Shown here piece by piece: positions 16,412-23,406 of a stretch of 31,952 bases of DNA. Positions within the stretch are counted from its first letter, which is position 1; each line of letters opens with the position of its first letter. Under the pieces are notes generated by a model, which did no database searches, was not told where the DNA came from, and saw nothing but the letters and a program-made list of their open reading frames with translations. Origin of the DNA: Desulfobacteraceae bacterium. Lineage in GTDB: Bacteria; Desulfobacterota; Desulfobacteria; Desulfobacterales; Desulfobacteraceae. The DNA lies in assembly GCA_003354055.1 (NCBI GenBank), contig PIVQ01000016.1, forward strand, positions 1 through 31,952, given 5' to 3'. The position numbers were made by a program, and so were the translations under genes.

Positions 16412-16602
16412 TCTATAAGAAATAAAAAAAAGCATATACCTATAAGGTTCTCAGGTGTATTACAAAATAGTTTTTGGCTTCCGGCAATTTTAGATATTTA
16501 GACCAGTTCATTTGATGACCATATGTATCTTAGGATCCAGGAAACGAAAAACGATCCAAATCTCGCCCATTGTAATTATTAGCTGACATTACGCTTGAAT
16601 CG

Positions 16603-16682
16603 GGGTGACACCCTTTGTTCAGCGAGAAAAGCTGTGAGACATTACCTTTTCTCGCTTTTCCAGCTCTTCTCGCGTCTCTCGC
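16603..16682. repeat. Hairpin cluster with GCGAGA repeats downstream of the PpdK regulator
   Basis: GGGTGACACCC (16603-16613) is followed by an 11-bp perfect inverted repeat, AGCGAGAAAAG (16621-16631) with 16646-16656. The left arm also pairs, with one mismatch, with 16661-16673, so two stems compete. The hexamer TCTCGC occurs at 16650, 16668 and 16677. No clear T tract follows on either strand, so this is not a standard terminator, although its position fits 3'-end control of 16687-17538 (minus) or of lysR (plus). Confidence 0.55.
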
Positions 16683-16686
16683 TGCT

Positions 16687-17538
16687 TCAGTCCTTTATAT
16701 GTGCCTCAACAGTAAACCGCCTGGTAATCATTTCTGCAATTTCCTCGGCAGAGGTTTCAATGGGTTTGTTGCTCACGTTGATCATTGAAAACCCTTTGGT
16801 GATATAATATTTTTGGGCTTTGCGAATCTCTTCTTCCACCTCTTCCCTGCCGGAATAGGCATAGATATCATTGGCACCTAAGCTTTCCTGACGCATCTTT
16901 CTGTGGGCCACCAATTGCTCCGGATTAATATTCAGGGCAATCACCCGACGCCGGTCCACATGATCAAGATTTTCCGGCATTGGAACACCTGGTACGTAAG
17001 GAATATTAGCCACTTTCCATCCTTGTACCGCCATATACATGGACAGGGGAGTTTTTCCGGCCCTGGACAGCCCTACCAGAATAATTTCCGCATTGGTAAG
17101 GGTTTCGGGGTTTAATCCGTCATCATGGGCCAGGGCAAAATCAATTGCCGATACCTGCTGCAGGTTGACCTGGTGAATTTCCCTATACAAGCCCGGGAGT
17201 TCCAGGGGCGGCTTGTCTAAAAACGCCTGGATCTTGGAGAGAACCGGTCCCATGAGATCGATGGTCACAATATGATTATCAATGCCCTTACGGGTCAGGT
17301 ATTTTCGAAGATGAGAGTCTACAATGGTGTGTACAATTAGACTTTCAATATCCTTAACCTTGTCAATGAGGACATCCACCTGACTTTCCATGCGGATATG
17401 GGGCATTTTAACCACGGTTATTTCAGAGTCCGGGAACTGTACCAGCGTGGATTCCACCAGGTGAAAGGCATTGATACCCTGGCCGCACGAGGCAATGTAA
17501 ATCATCTGAAATTTTTTGGAAGCAAGTTCGTCTATCAT
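16687..17538 (-). CDS. Pyruvate,phosphate dikinase regulatory protein (DUF299, kinase/pyrophosphorylase)
   Basis: A 283-residue DUF299 protein, the bifunctional regulator that inactivates PPDK by ADP-dependent phosphorylation of the Thr next to the catalytic His and reactivates it by phosphorolysis yielding pyrophosphate. The related PSRP acts on PEP synthetase. Landmarks are the N-terminal IYIASCGQGINAFHL, HDDG at 138-141, the P-loop GLSRAGKTPLS at 156-166, and KVANIPYVPGVPMPENL, followed by the C-terminal Tyr-Ser-Gly-Arg-Glu segment. The genome region also encodes PpdK (8229-10940) with an intact target, so PPDK is the likely substrate rather than PEP synthetase. AAAGGG lies 10 bases before the ATG. 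It diverges from the CQLG-repeat protein. Confidence 0.93.
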   Translation of the reverse strand: MIDELASKKFQMIYIASCGQGINAFHLVESTLVQFPDSEITVVKMPHIRMESQVDVLIDKVKDIESLIVHTIVDSHLRKYLTRKGIDNHIVTIDLMGPVLSKIQAFLDKPPLELPGLYREIHQVNLQQVSAIDFALAHDDGLNPETLTNAEIILVGLSRAGKTPLSMYMAVQGWKVANIPYVPGVPMPENLDHVDRRRVIALNINPEQLVAHRKMRQESLGANDIYAYSGREEVEEEIRKAQKYYITKGFSMINVSNKPIETSAEEIAEMITRRFTVEAHIKD

Positions 17539-17625
17539 AAAATAAGCCCTTTATCCCCTCATCTATTTAAGTTATAAAGACTCTCATACCGAAACAAAAA
17601 CCAAGAGTCAAACGGAGAACGCGGT

Positions 17626-18057
17626 ATGGGACACAACGACAAGGGGCATTATGCCCTAAAACACCCCGGCAAATCACTTGACCCAAAACTTAGCAAAGTC
17701 GTTAAGGCTGCAGCCAGCGACGGGTTACTCACCTGTGCATCCGCCCACAAGGCAGCAAAAACCTTGGGATGTACCCCCGGAGACATTGGGACACAGGCAG
17801 ACCTTCTGGAATTGAGAATCTCTCAATGTCAGCTCGGACTTTTTGGATATTCTCCGGATAAAAAGAATCTCGACCCGGATGTTGAGATACCCGAAGGCCT
17901 GGAGGATGCCATCCTTGATGCCCAGGATGAAGGCAGGATCTCCTGCCGTCAATGCTGGGACATGGCCAAGGTCCATAACATCTCCAGACTGGATATGGGA
18001 TCTGCCTGTGAAAAAAAAGAAATCCGGATCAAACCCTGTCAGTTAGGGGCCTTTTAA
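17626..18057 (+). CDS. Protein with an internal duplication ending in CQLG(L/A)F
   Basis: A 143-residue soluble protein of unknown function made of two related halves. Half one (about 18-75) reads LDPKLSKVVKAAASDG, then LLTCASAHKAAKTLG and ELRISQCQLGLFGY. Half two (about 82-143) reads EGLEDAILDAQDEG, then RISCRQCWDMAKVHN and EIRIKPCQLGAF. Each has a helix-turn-helix-like core with a Cys near its middle and a Cys-Gln-Leu-Gly near its end, so the conserved cysteines may bind a metal or cluster. GGAG precedes the ATG. The next gene (DUF503) follows after 10 bases, so they are probably co-transcribed. I have no confident family name for it. Confidence 0.75.
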   Translation: MGHNDKGHYALKHPGKSLDPKLSKVVKAAASDGLLTCASAHKAAKTLGCTPGDIGTQADLLELRISQCQLGLFGYSPDKKNLDPDVEIPEGLEDAILDAQDEGRISCRQCWDMAKVHNISRLDMGSACEKKEIRIKPCQLGAF

Positions 18058-18067
18058 GGCACCTCTC

Positions 18068-18355
18068 ATGATAGTGGGTACGGGCACCATCAGGATCAAA
18101 TTATTCGGGGTTGCCTCTTTAAAGGCCAAACGAAAGATTGTTAAATCAATGATCGGACGGCTCTCCAACCGGTTCAACATTTCAATCGCCGAGACAAATC
18201 TTAATGACAGTCTGGACTGGGCCGAGATCGGCTTTGCCATGGTGGGGAATGATACCAGAATAATCAATTCAAAAATCGACAAGGTCTTCAACATGGCTGA
18301 TGAAATGGGGCTGGCCATGATTGCAGATACACATATGGAGATTATCCACCTCTAA
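18068..18355 (+). CDS. DUF503 family protein (YlxP-like)
   Basis: A 95-residue protein matching the DUF503 family throughout: MIVGTGTIRIKLFGVASLKAKRKIVKSMIGRL, the ferredoxin-like first half, then FNISIAETNLNDSLDWAEIGFAMV. Members such as YlxP are found next to ribosome maturation factors in other bacteria, but their molecular role is unclear. Here it follows the CQLG-repeat gene by 10 bases. Its last four bases overlap the stop of the convergent GGQ protein, so the two genes end on each other with no terminator. Confidence 0.9.
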   Translation: MIVGTGTIRIKLFGVASLKAKRKIVKSMIGRLSNRFNISIAETNLNDSLDWAEIGFAMVGNDTRIINSKIDKVFNMADEMGLAMIADTHMEIIHL

Positions 18356-18723
18356 CCTGAAGTATTTTCCTGGCCGGTTTCAAGTTTTTTACGGGTTTTC
18401 CGCTTCCGCCGCTGCTTTTGTTTTTTTTTCCTTGCAATCTTTTGGGATTCCTTGTCCGGAACACCTTTTTCCATTGCCTCAATTTTTTCCACCAGGCTGC
18501 GAAGAGCAATAAACCGGTTCAGATGCTGGGATCTGTATTTTCCCACTTTTACGGAAATCCCTGTGGGGTTGTGGTGTAAAAACACGGCTGAAGAGGTTTT
18601 ATTGACTTTCTGCCCTCCCCTGCCCGAGGCCCTGATAAATTTTTCCAGGATATCCGCCTTGTAAATTTTAAGGTCAGCCATCTTTTTTTCAAGTGCTTCT
18701 ATTTTTTTCTTATCCGGTCCCAA
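18352..18723 (-). CDS. Peptide chain release factor-like GGQ protein
   Basis: A 123-residue protein containing only the RF-1 catalytic domain of release factors. GRGGQKVNKTSSAVFLHH (34-51) carries the GGQ loop that enters the peptidyl-transferase centre to hydrolyse peptidyl-tRNA. RSQHLNRFIALRSLVEKI matches the following helices, and the tail after about residue 95 is extremely basic (KKKQKQRRKRKTRKK), as in rescue factors such as ArfB/ICT1 that bind rRNA in the empty mRNA channel. It lacks the codon-recognition domains of RF1/RF2. A ribosome-rescue role is inferred. The start is TTG at 18723; an internal ATG at 18681 would give 109 residues and is an equally good choice. Confidence 0.85.
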   Translation of the reverse strand: MGPDKKKIEALEKKMADLKIYKADILEKFIRASGRGGQKVNKTSSAVFLHHNPTGISVKVGKYRSQHLNRFIALRSLVEKIEAMEKGVPDKESQKIARKKKQKQRRKRKTRKKLETGQENTSG

Positions 18724-18925
18724 ACGCTTCCAATCCCTTTTCCGGCAACGGGTTTACACAAATAAGGGTTTACAATCCTTCACCCATCAATTATAGCAAA
18801 TCGCAAAAATATGTTCCGAAACCATAGTACCTTTTTCTACCACGTAAGGTTGGAGATTCCGCATACTACAATCGATTTGCCTTTTGGCGATTGCCTTTTC
18901 GGTTAAGGTTTTTCGGAACGTTTTG

Positions 18926-18954
18926 TTGACAATCACTATAAGACCGTAGATCAT
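18926..18954 (+). promoter_or_regulatory. Candidate promoter of the outer-membrane barrel gene
   Basis: A perfect TTGACA (18926-18931) is followed by a 17-base spacer and GATCAT (18949-18954, four of six). It is 38 bases upstream of the ATG at 18992. Around it, GTTCCGAAA (18813-18821)/TTTCGGAAC (18911-18919) and GCAAATCG (18796-18803)/CGATTTGC (18873-18880) are inverted repeats whose arms interleave. Confidence 0.45.
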
Positions 18955-18991
18955 ATCAGAAAATATTTCATAAACATAGTCTCGGAGCCTG

Positions 18992-20317
18992 ATGATGAAA
19001 AACGCTGTCCTGCATAAATGGTGGGTTTCTATCCTGGTTGGTCTCGCATTCCTGCCCGGGCTCTGCCAGGCACTTCCGTCTGCCACCAACAAATTTGTAA
19101 TCATCCGCGGGGAAGACCCAAGTAACACAAAAACCACCCTGTTTCTGCCCTATGCCTTTCCTTCCGAATCCATGGGCACCACGTTCGGAGCCGGTAGCAT
19201 AGTCAAGGGCTACCACCAGGAACAATTGCTTTTCGGGGCCACGGTTTTCGGCAGCAGCGATGCGGCAGGAGGTGTTATTTTAGGTATGTGGGACTATCGT
19301 TTACCCGGGCTGGACACCCTTTATTTCTCCGCTATGGGATCGGCGGGTTATTATCCGAGACAGCGGGCCTACACCAGTCTTAATGGCACAGGTCTTGACA
19401 CTGAAGCCGGGGGTAATGATTCCGATGAAAACGACTATATGGAACATGACGGGTTTGACAAATGGTTCGACTATAAATTCGAATATGTCTTTCCCATCGG
19501 CGGTCTTGGTAATCGACGGATCATTTCCTATCATACCAGCGACGGGATGCTCAAATCCGGCGCTTCGGGTGGATTTGAGTGGAACCCATTTACTTCCGGC
19601 ATCACCACTCTGATGATAAAACAATACAACCGGTACCAGAGCTACAATACTGACAACGGCACTGTTTCCGGAACCATCCACCCCATTGAAGTGGGACTGC
19701 GCTACGACAATACAGACTTTACCCTGAACCCCTCCAAAGGCAGTTCACAGTATATTGCACTGACCCGGGATTTCGGATGGACCGGGTCTGAAACCTCATG
19801 GACTTTTTTTGAAATTGAAGCCAGCAAATACTTCGATCTGGGCCCGTCCAAAATCGCAAGACAAAGAGTAATTGCCCTGAACGGGTGGACAGGCGACACC
19901 TTGTCATATAAGAAGGCAAGCACCGGAGGGGGGGATACGGTACTTCAAAATAATGCGCCCTTTCTTGCCGGGGCACGATTAGGCGGATTCTGGCGCATGC
20001 GCGGCTATGATGCCAATCGGTTCAATGACCGGTCCGTTGTCTATGCATCAGCCGAATACCGGCACACCCTGTTTTACAACCCTATTGCCGATATTTCCTG
20101 GCTGCGTTTCCTTCAGCTGGACTGGTTCCAGATCGTAGGCTTTGTGGAAGGCGGAAGGGTGGCCAATGAGTATAAGCCATCAACCCTTTTCTCACACTGG
20201 AAAACAGATTTCGGCCTGGGCATAAGGGCCATGGTTGCCTCAGGTATTGTCCGGTTGGATTATGCCTATTCAGATGAAGGCAGCCATGTCTGGTTCATGG
20301 TCGGCCAGCCTTTTTGA
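18992..20317 (+). CDS. Omp85/BamA-like outer-membrane beta-barrel without POTRA domains
   Basis: A 441-residue exported protein. The N-terminus is a Sec signal peptide (core WWVSILVGLAFLPGLCQA, cleavage near Ala27). The rest is rich in alternating hydrophobic/polar strands with many aromatic residues and ends in VWFMVGQPF, the terminal Phe recognised for outer-membrane insertion. The loop GGFWRMRGYDANRF (331-344) carries Arg337-Gly338-Tyr339, the VRGF/Y-type signature of loop L6 in the Omp85 surface-antigen family. At this length there is room for only one barrel and no POTRA repeats, so it is not BamA itself. ATG codons at 18992 and 18995 both follow GGAG; the second has better spacing. Cargo and partner are unknown. 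Confidence 0.85.
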   Translation: MMKNAVLHKWWVSILVGLAFLPGLCQALPSATNKFVIIRGEDPSNTKTTLFLPYAFPSESMGTTFGAGSIVKGYHQEQLLFGATVFGSSDAAGGVILGMWDYRLPGLDTLYFSAMGSAGYYPRQRAYTSLNGTGLDTEAGGNDSDENDYMEHDGFDKWFDYKFEYVFPIGGLGNRRIISYHTSDGMLKSGASGGFEWNPFTSGITTLMIKQYNRYQSYNTDNGTVSGTIHPIEVGLRYDNTDFTLNPSKGSSQYIALTRDFGWTGSETSWTFFEIEASKYFDLGPSKIARQRVIALNGWTGDTLSYKKASTGGGDTVLQNNAPFLAGARLGGFWRMRGYDANRFNDRSVVYASAEYRHTLFYNPIADISWLRFLQLDWFQIVGFVEGGRVANEYKPSTLFSHWKTDFGLGIRAMVASGIVRLDYAYSDEGSHVWFMVGQPF

Positions 20318-20462
20318 GCTTGTTCGCAATGGGTTATCCTAAATAGTAGAAAAAATTATGACTTTTTTTCATAAATTAACCGTAAATACTTAAAATTATT
20401 TACAAAACAATGACTTTCCTGATTTACATTTGATAAATTATCCGATAAACTCAATATATGAA

Positions 20463-20502
20463 TTGCGAATTATTTTTCGCAAAAATGCGTGCAAGGAAGC
20501 AC
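20463..20502 (+). promoter_or_regulatory. Leader hairpins upstream of the 20528 gene
   Basis: TTGCGAA (20463-20469) pairs with TTCGCAA (20476-20482). CGCA-AAAA-TGCG (20478-20489) uses the same bases and competes with it. GTGC-AAGGAA-GCAC (20489-20502) holds an AAGGA in its loop. The start codon at 20528 has no conventional ribosome binding site close by. These stems may form a leader structure; no known riboswitch motif is recognised. Confidence 0.35.
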
Positions 20503-20527
20503 AGTTTTTTAAAACCATGATGGTACT

Positions 20528-21214
20528 ATGACAAGACTATGCAAATATGATTCTTTTTTAATTGGGAAATCCGATGATCAGCTCGTACAGATGTACGGGA
20601 CCGCCGGAGTCTTGCCGTATAACAATTTAGTTATCAGTCCAACGGGTTCCCATGCCAAAAACCGCGACTTTAATCTGTCTGTAAAAAAACAGACCAGCAC
20701 CATGCGAATCAACGAATCTTCAGGCTGGATCATTAAAAATCAATTAACCCATAAATCCAAGGTTCACAATTACGGTATTCTTTCCCGCATGTTTTTCTCC
20801 GGCGCCATCCGGTATCAACCCGGGAATAAAGGGAAACTATTCAGAATATATGAAGAAACCATTGCGTGTGAATCCTTGAAAGAGAACACCATTTTTGATG
20901 TCTTCTTTTCCTATGACGGTATGATCGGAACCACCTCCCGTAACGGTGGTGCCAATTTCAATATCAGTCTGACCGTGGCCTATGAAAATGAACTCAAAAT
21001 CATCTCTAAAATGGATGGAATATCTTATCTGGGGGCAAAAACCTGCAAAGGGCGATCACACCTGACAGACAACCTTGTCAAAACCCGCGGCACCCGGGTG
21101 ACGTTTGTGATTCATTATGAAATAAACCTTGCTGCCAATGCAGATCCCATGTCAGTTTCCGAAGTCCATTTTCAAAAGCCTGAAAATAATTTCTTTAAAA
21201 TTATTACACGCTAG
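20528..21214 (+). CDS. Protein of unknown function, 228 residues
   Basis: I do not recognise this protein. It has no signal peptide or membrane segment and only a few cysteines (Cys5, Cys114, Cys168). The composition is that of a soluble, beta-rich cytoplasmic protein with basic surface: for example IIKNQLTHKSKVHNYGIL and HYEINLAANADPMSVSEVHFQ. Codon use is ordinary for the window, and the open frame is uninterrupted, which supports a real gene. The start is weakly supported, since no clear Shine-Dalgarno sequence precedes the ATG at 20528. It is convergent with the YgeY gene (27 bases apart) and stands alone after the Omp85-like gene. Confidence 0.6.
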   Translation: MTRLCKYDSFLIGKSDDQLVQMYGTAGVLPYNNLVISPTGSHAKNRDFNLSVKKQTSTMRINESSGWIIKNQLTHKSKVHNYGILSRMFFSGAIRYQPGNKGKLFRIYEETIACESLKENTIFDVFFSYDGMIGTTSRNGGANFNISLTVAYENELKIISKMDGISYLGAKTCKGRSHLTDNLVKTRGTRVTFVIHYEINLAANADPMSVSEVHFQKPENNFFKIITR

Positions 21215-21240
21215 TAACACCATACTAAAGCTTAAACAGT

Positions 21241-22410
21241 TCAGATTTTATCCATTACGCCTGCATAGAACTCACAGGCGTCTACGATCTGGTCTACCTG
21301 GCAATTTTCATTGACCATGTGGGCCAGCTTATATTCACCAGGACCAAATCCTATGGTGGGGATCCCCATTTCCGTGGTAGTCACAGCATTGGTACTGAAA
21401 TCCCAATAATCAAACTCCGGGGATACTCCAAAAGCCTGAGTAAATGCAGCTGCACAGGTATTGGTAAGGTAGTGGTTCATATCAATCTGCCAGGCCGGAT
21501 GAAATGGGTGATAGTTTATTTCAACACCTGTCCAGCTCTTTCGATGAAGTACACCGATCTCCCAGATGGCTTTTTTCCCCTCCACAATTGCATTCATTTC
21601 CCTGTCAATGGTCTCTTTCGTCTCTCCCAGAACCATACGCCGGTCAAGATAGATTTCGCATTCAAAGGGAACCGCATTCAAAGACTCGCTCCGGCTTGAA
21701 ATTTGTGATGCTACGAGCGTCCCGTTTTCACCTTTGGTTTCTAAGAGTGCATCACTGGTTTTCTCAATGCGCTGAATAATCTGTGCCATTTCATAGATGG
21801 CATTCAATCCTTTCTCAGGTGCTGAGCCATGGGCAGATATGCCGTGGGTTTTTATGGCGATCTGTGCCTTTCCCTTATGGCCTGTCACAAGTTTATTATC
21901 CGAGGGTTCGCAGATGACCATATAATCCGGTTTTAAGGTGCATTCCCTGAACAGATGCTTGAGGTTTTCTCCATCGCAGTCTTCCTCCATTACCGTGCAG
22001 GAGACATAGATGGTTTTGTCTTCGCAAAGCCCCAGCGTTTTTGCTATTGCCCCGGCATAAACAGATGCGGCCGCCGCCGACTTCATATCAACGGATCCCC
22101 TGCCGTAGAGCCTGCCGTTGTCGATCACACCGCCAAAGGGATCATGGATCCACTCTGATACATCACTTACCGCCACCGTATCAATATGCGAGTCAAACAT
22201 CACAACCTTCTCACCGTTGCCGATTCGCCCCAGAAGATTGCCCATGGAATCGACAAGGACTTCATCATAATCCAGGGATAACATTTTTTCTTCTATGAAC
22301 CGGATTATCTTTTGTTCATCTCCGGTATAGCTTTTTATTCTTACAAGATCCTGTGCAAATTCGACAAGATCCTGTTTTAATTCTTTAACTGCCGTTTTTA
22401 TAATTTCCAT
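21241..22410 (-). CDS. YgeY-type M20-family amidohydrolase/peptidase
   Basis: A 389-residue zinc-dependent hydrolase of the M20 family, closest in pattern to the YgeY group often annotated as selenium-metabolism-linked. Metal ligands are visible: His75 in FDSHIDTV, Asp108 in GRGSVDMK, Glu142/Glu143 in VMEEDCDG, Glu168 in ICEPS, and a C-terminal His in KLAHMVNENCQ. The dimerization domain (about 185-300) lies between. The substrate is probably an acylated amino acid, carbamoyl-amino acid or small peptide. AGGGAGA precedes the ATG. It follows the GntR regulator by 35 bases on the same strand. None of the usual ygeY neighbours (ygeX, ssnA, xdh-type hydroxylases) is in the window. Confidence 0.88.
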   Translation of the reverse strand: MEIIKTAVKELKQDLVEFAQDLVRIKSYTGDEQKIIRFIEEKMLSLDYDEVLVDSMGNLLGRIGNGEKVVMFDSHIDTVAVSDVSEWIHDPFGGVIDNGRLYGRGSVDMKSAAAASVYAGAIAKTLGLCEDKTIYVSCTVMEEDCDGENLKHLFRECTLKPDYMVICEPSDNKLVTGHKGKAQIAIKTHGISAHGSAPEKGLNAIYEMAQIIQRIEKTSDALLETKGENGTLVASQISSRSESLNAVPFECEIYLDRRMVLGETKETIDREMNAIVEGKKAIWEIGVLHRKSWTGVEINYHPFHPAWQIDMNHYLTNTCAAAFTQAFGVSPEFDYWDFSTNAVTTTEMGIPTIGFGPGEYKLAHMVNENCQVDQIVDACEFYAGVMDKI

Positions 22411-22445
22411 TTTATTCTCCCTTGATGAGGCCGACCCTCTTGTTG

Positions 22446-23120
22446 TTATGAAGATATATTCTGCTGAAGCCTTAACCGGTCAAGACTCTTTTGCCAGTTT
22501 GAATGAATGGTTCTTTTTGCCAGGGCAAGGTCTCCGGCTGTTAATGCCGAAATTAACACCTCATGCTCCAGGATCGAAGATTTGTCATGGGAGGTGCCGT
22601 TAAAAAAAATTATCTCAAGACGCCGGTACCTTATTTTAAGATCCTGCAGTATTTTTATCAGATGGGTATTTTGTGAGCGTTGAATAAAATAATCGTGAAA
22701 TTCGGCATCGGCTCTGGATGCAGCCACAGGATCTTTATTCTCCAATGCTGTTTCCAACCGGTTGTTGGCCTGCTTCATCCTGGAAACATCTTCTAAGGTT
22801 ATCCCGTGAATGGCCGTGGATACGGCCAGTGTTTCAAGGGTCCGTATAATGGGATAAATCATTTCCGGCTCTTCGGGAGGAATCGGAGATATTCTTGTCC
22901 AGCGGTTTGCAGAAGATTCAATCAAATTTTTATCTTCAAGCCTGCGAAGCGCCTCTCTTACCGGGGTCCGGCTTACGCCCATATGCTCTGCAAGTTCTTT
23001 ATCAACGATTTTTTCCCCGGGCTGCAGCACCCCTTCCACGATCCAGTCCAATAAATTATTGTAGACCGTATCCCGCATAGAAGGACGATCAATTTTTTTA
23101 TTTTTTACAGGCAAAGGCAT
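22446..23120 (-). CDS. GntR-family regulator, FadR (FCD) subfamily
   Basis: A 224-residue regulator from the ATG at 23120, with GGGGGTG seven bases upstream. A TTG at 23141 would add seven residues but lies next to that ribosome binding site. The winged helix-turn-helix (about 14-75) includes YNNLLDWIVEGVLQPGEKIVDKELAEHMGVSRTPVREALRRLE, here given as a region, and FCD helices follow: Asp/His metal-type residues appear in DAEFHDYFIQRSQNTHL and the C-terminal HSNWQKSLDRL. It probably binds a carboxylate or amino acid and controls the downstream ygeY-like gene and itself through the palindrome at 23186-23197. Confidence 0.92.
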   Translation of the reverse strand: MPLPVKNKKIDRPSMRDTVYNNLLDWIVEGVLQPGEKIVDKELAEHMGVSRTPVREALRRLEDKNLIESSANRWTRISPIPPEEPEMIYPIIRTLETLAVSTAIHGITLEDVSRMKQANNRLETALENKDPVAASRADAEFHDYFIQRSQNTHLIKILQDLKIRYRRLEIIFFNGTSHDKSSILEHEVLISALTAGDLALAKRTIHSNWQKSLDRLRLQQNISS

Positions 23121-23173
23121 AATTTTCACCCCCGATTTCAATTAAAAGGATATCCGAATTTTGAATATTGGAT

Positions 23174-23202
23174 GTGATATATCGGATACATGTGTATGTC
23201 AA
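23174..23202 (-). promoter_or_regulatory. GntR-ygeY promoter with operator palindrome in the spacer
   Basis: On the minus strand TTGACA (23197-23202) is followed by 17 bases and TATCAC (23174-23179, four of six). The spacer contains ATACA-TG-TGTAT as read on the plus strand (23186-23197), a 12-base inverted repeat around a two-base centre. A regulator bound there would block RNA polymerase, which is typical for autorepressed GntR genes. Confidence 0.6.
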
Positions 23203-23348
23203 TATTAATTATTTTCCAGCCAGACTTCAAATCCTAAAAAAACGGATACCTGTTTTCAAACGAAAATTGTAAACGGATTGGAAAAACCAATGGAGATATA
23301 AAGGAAGGCCTGCTGGTGGAAAAAAAACGGGAAACTACAATTTACTGA

Positions 23349-23383
23349 GATGGCCTGCAGACTGACAACATCTGCAGGCCATC
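23349..23383. terminator. Strong hairpin after the acyl-CoA dehydrogenase gene
   Basis: A perfect 13-bp GC-rich stem (GATGGCCTGCAGA, 23349-23361, with 23371-23383) closes a 9-base loop, 24 bases past the dehydrogenase stop. The T-rich stretch (TTATTTTA) lies on the plus-strand side. On the minus strand, where the upstream gene is read, the following bases are only mildly T-rich, so it may act as a bidirectional or mRNA-end structure. Confidence 0.65.
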
Positions 23384-23406
23384 TTATTTTAAAGAGACAC
23401 TAAAGA

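Noticed and set aside
16440..16490. Possible terminator after the LysR gene (ATACCT...AGGTGTAT)
   Set aside because: The stem is six base pairs with a mismatch and an 11-base loop; the T run is short and offset. Too weak to call.
18787..19137. Minus-strand open frame of 116 codons overlapping the Omp85-like start
   Set aside because: It lies antisense to a well-supported signal peptide and has no convincing start or domain. The non-overlapping part sits in the promoter region with interleaved inverted repeats.
20489..20502. Possible c-di-GMP (GEMM) riboswitch in the leader of the 20528 gene
   Set aside because: The conserved GEMM core and tetraloop-receptor elements are absent. Only short local hairpins are present.
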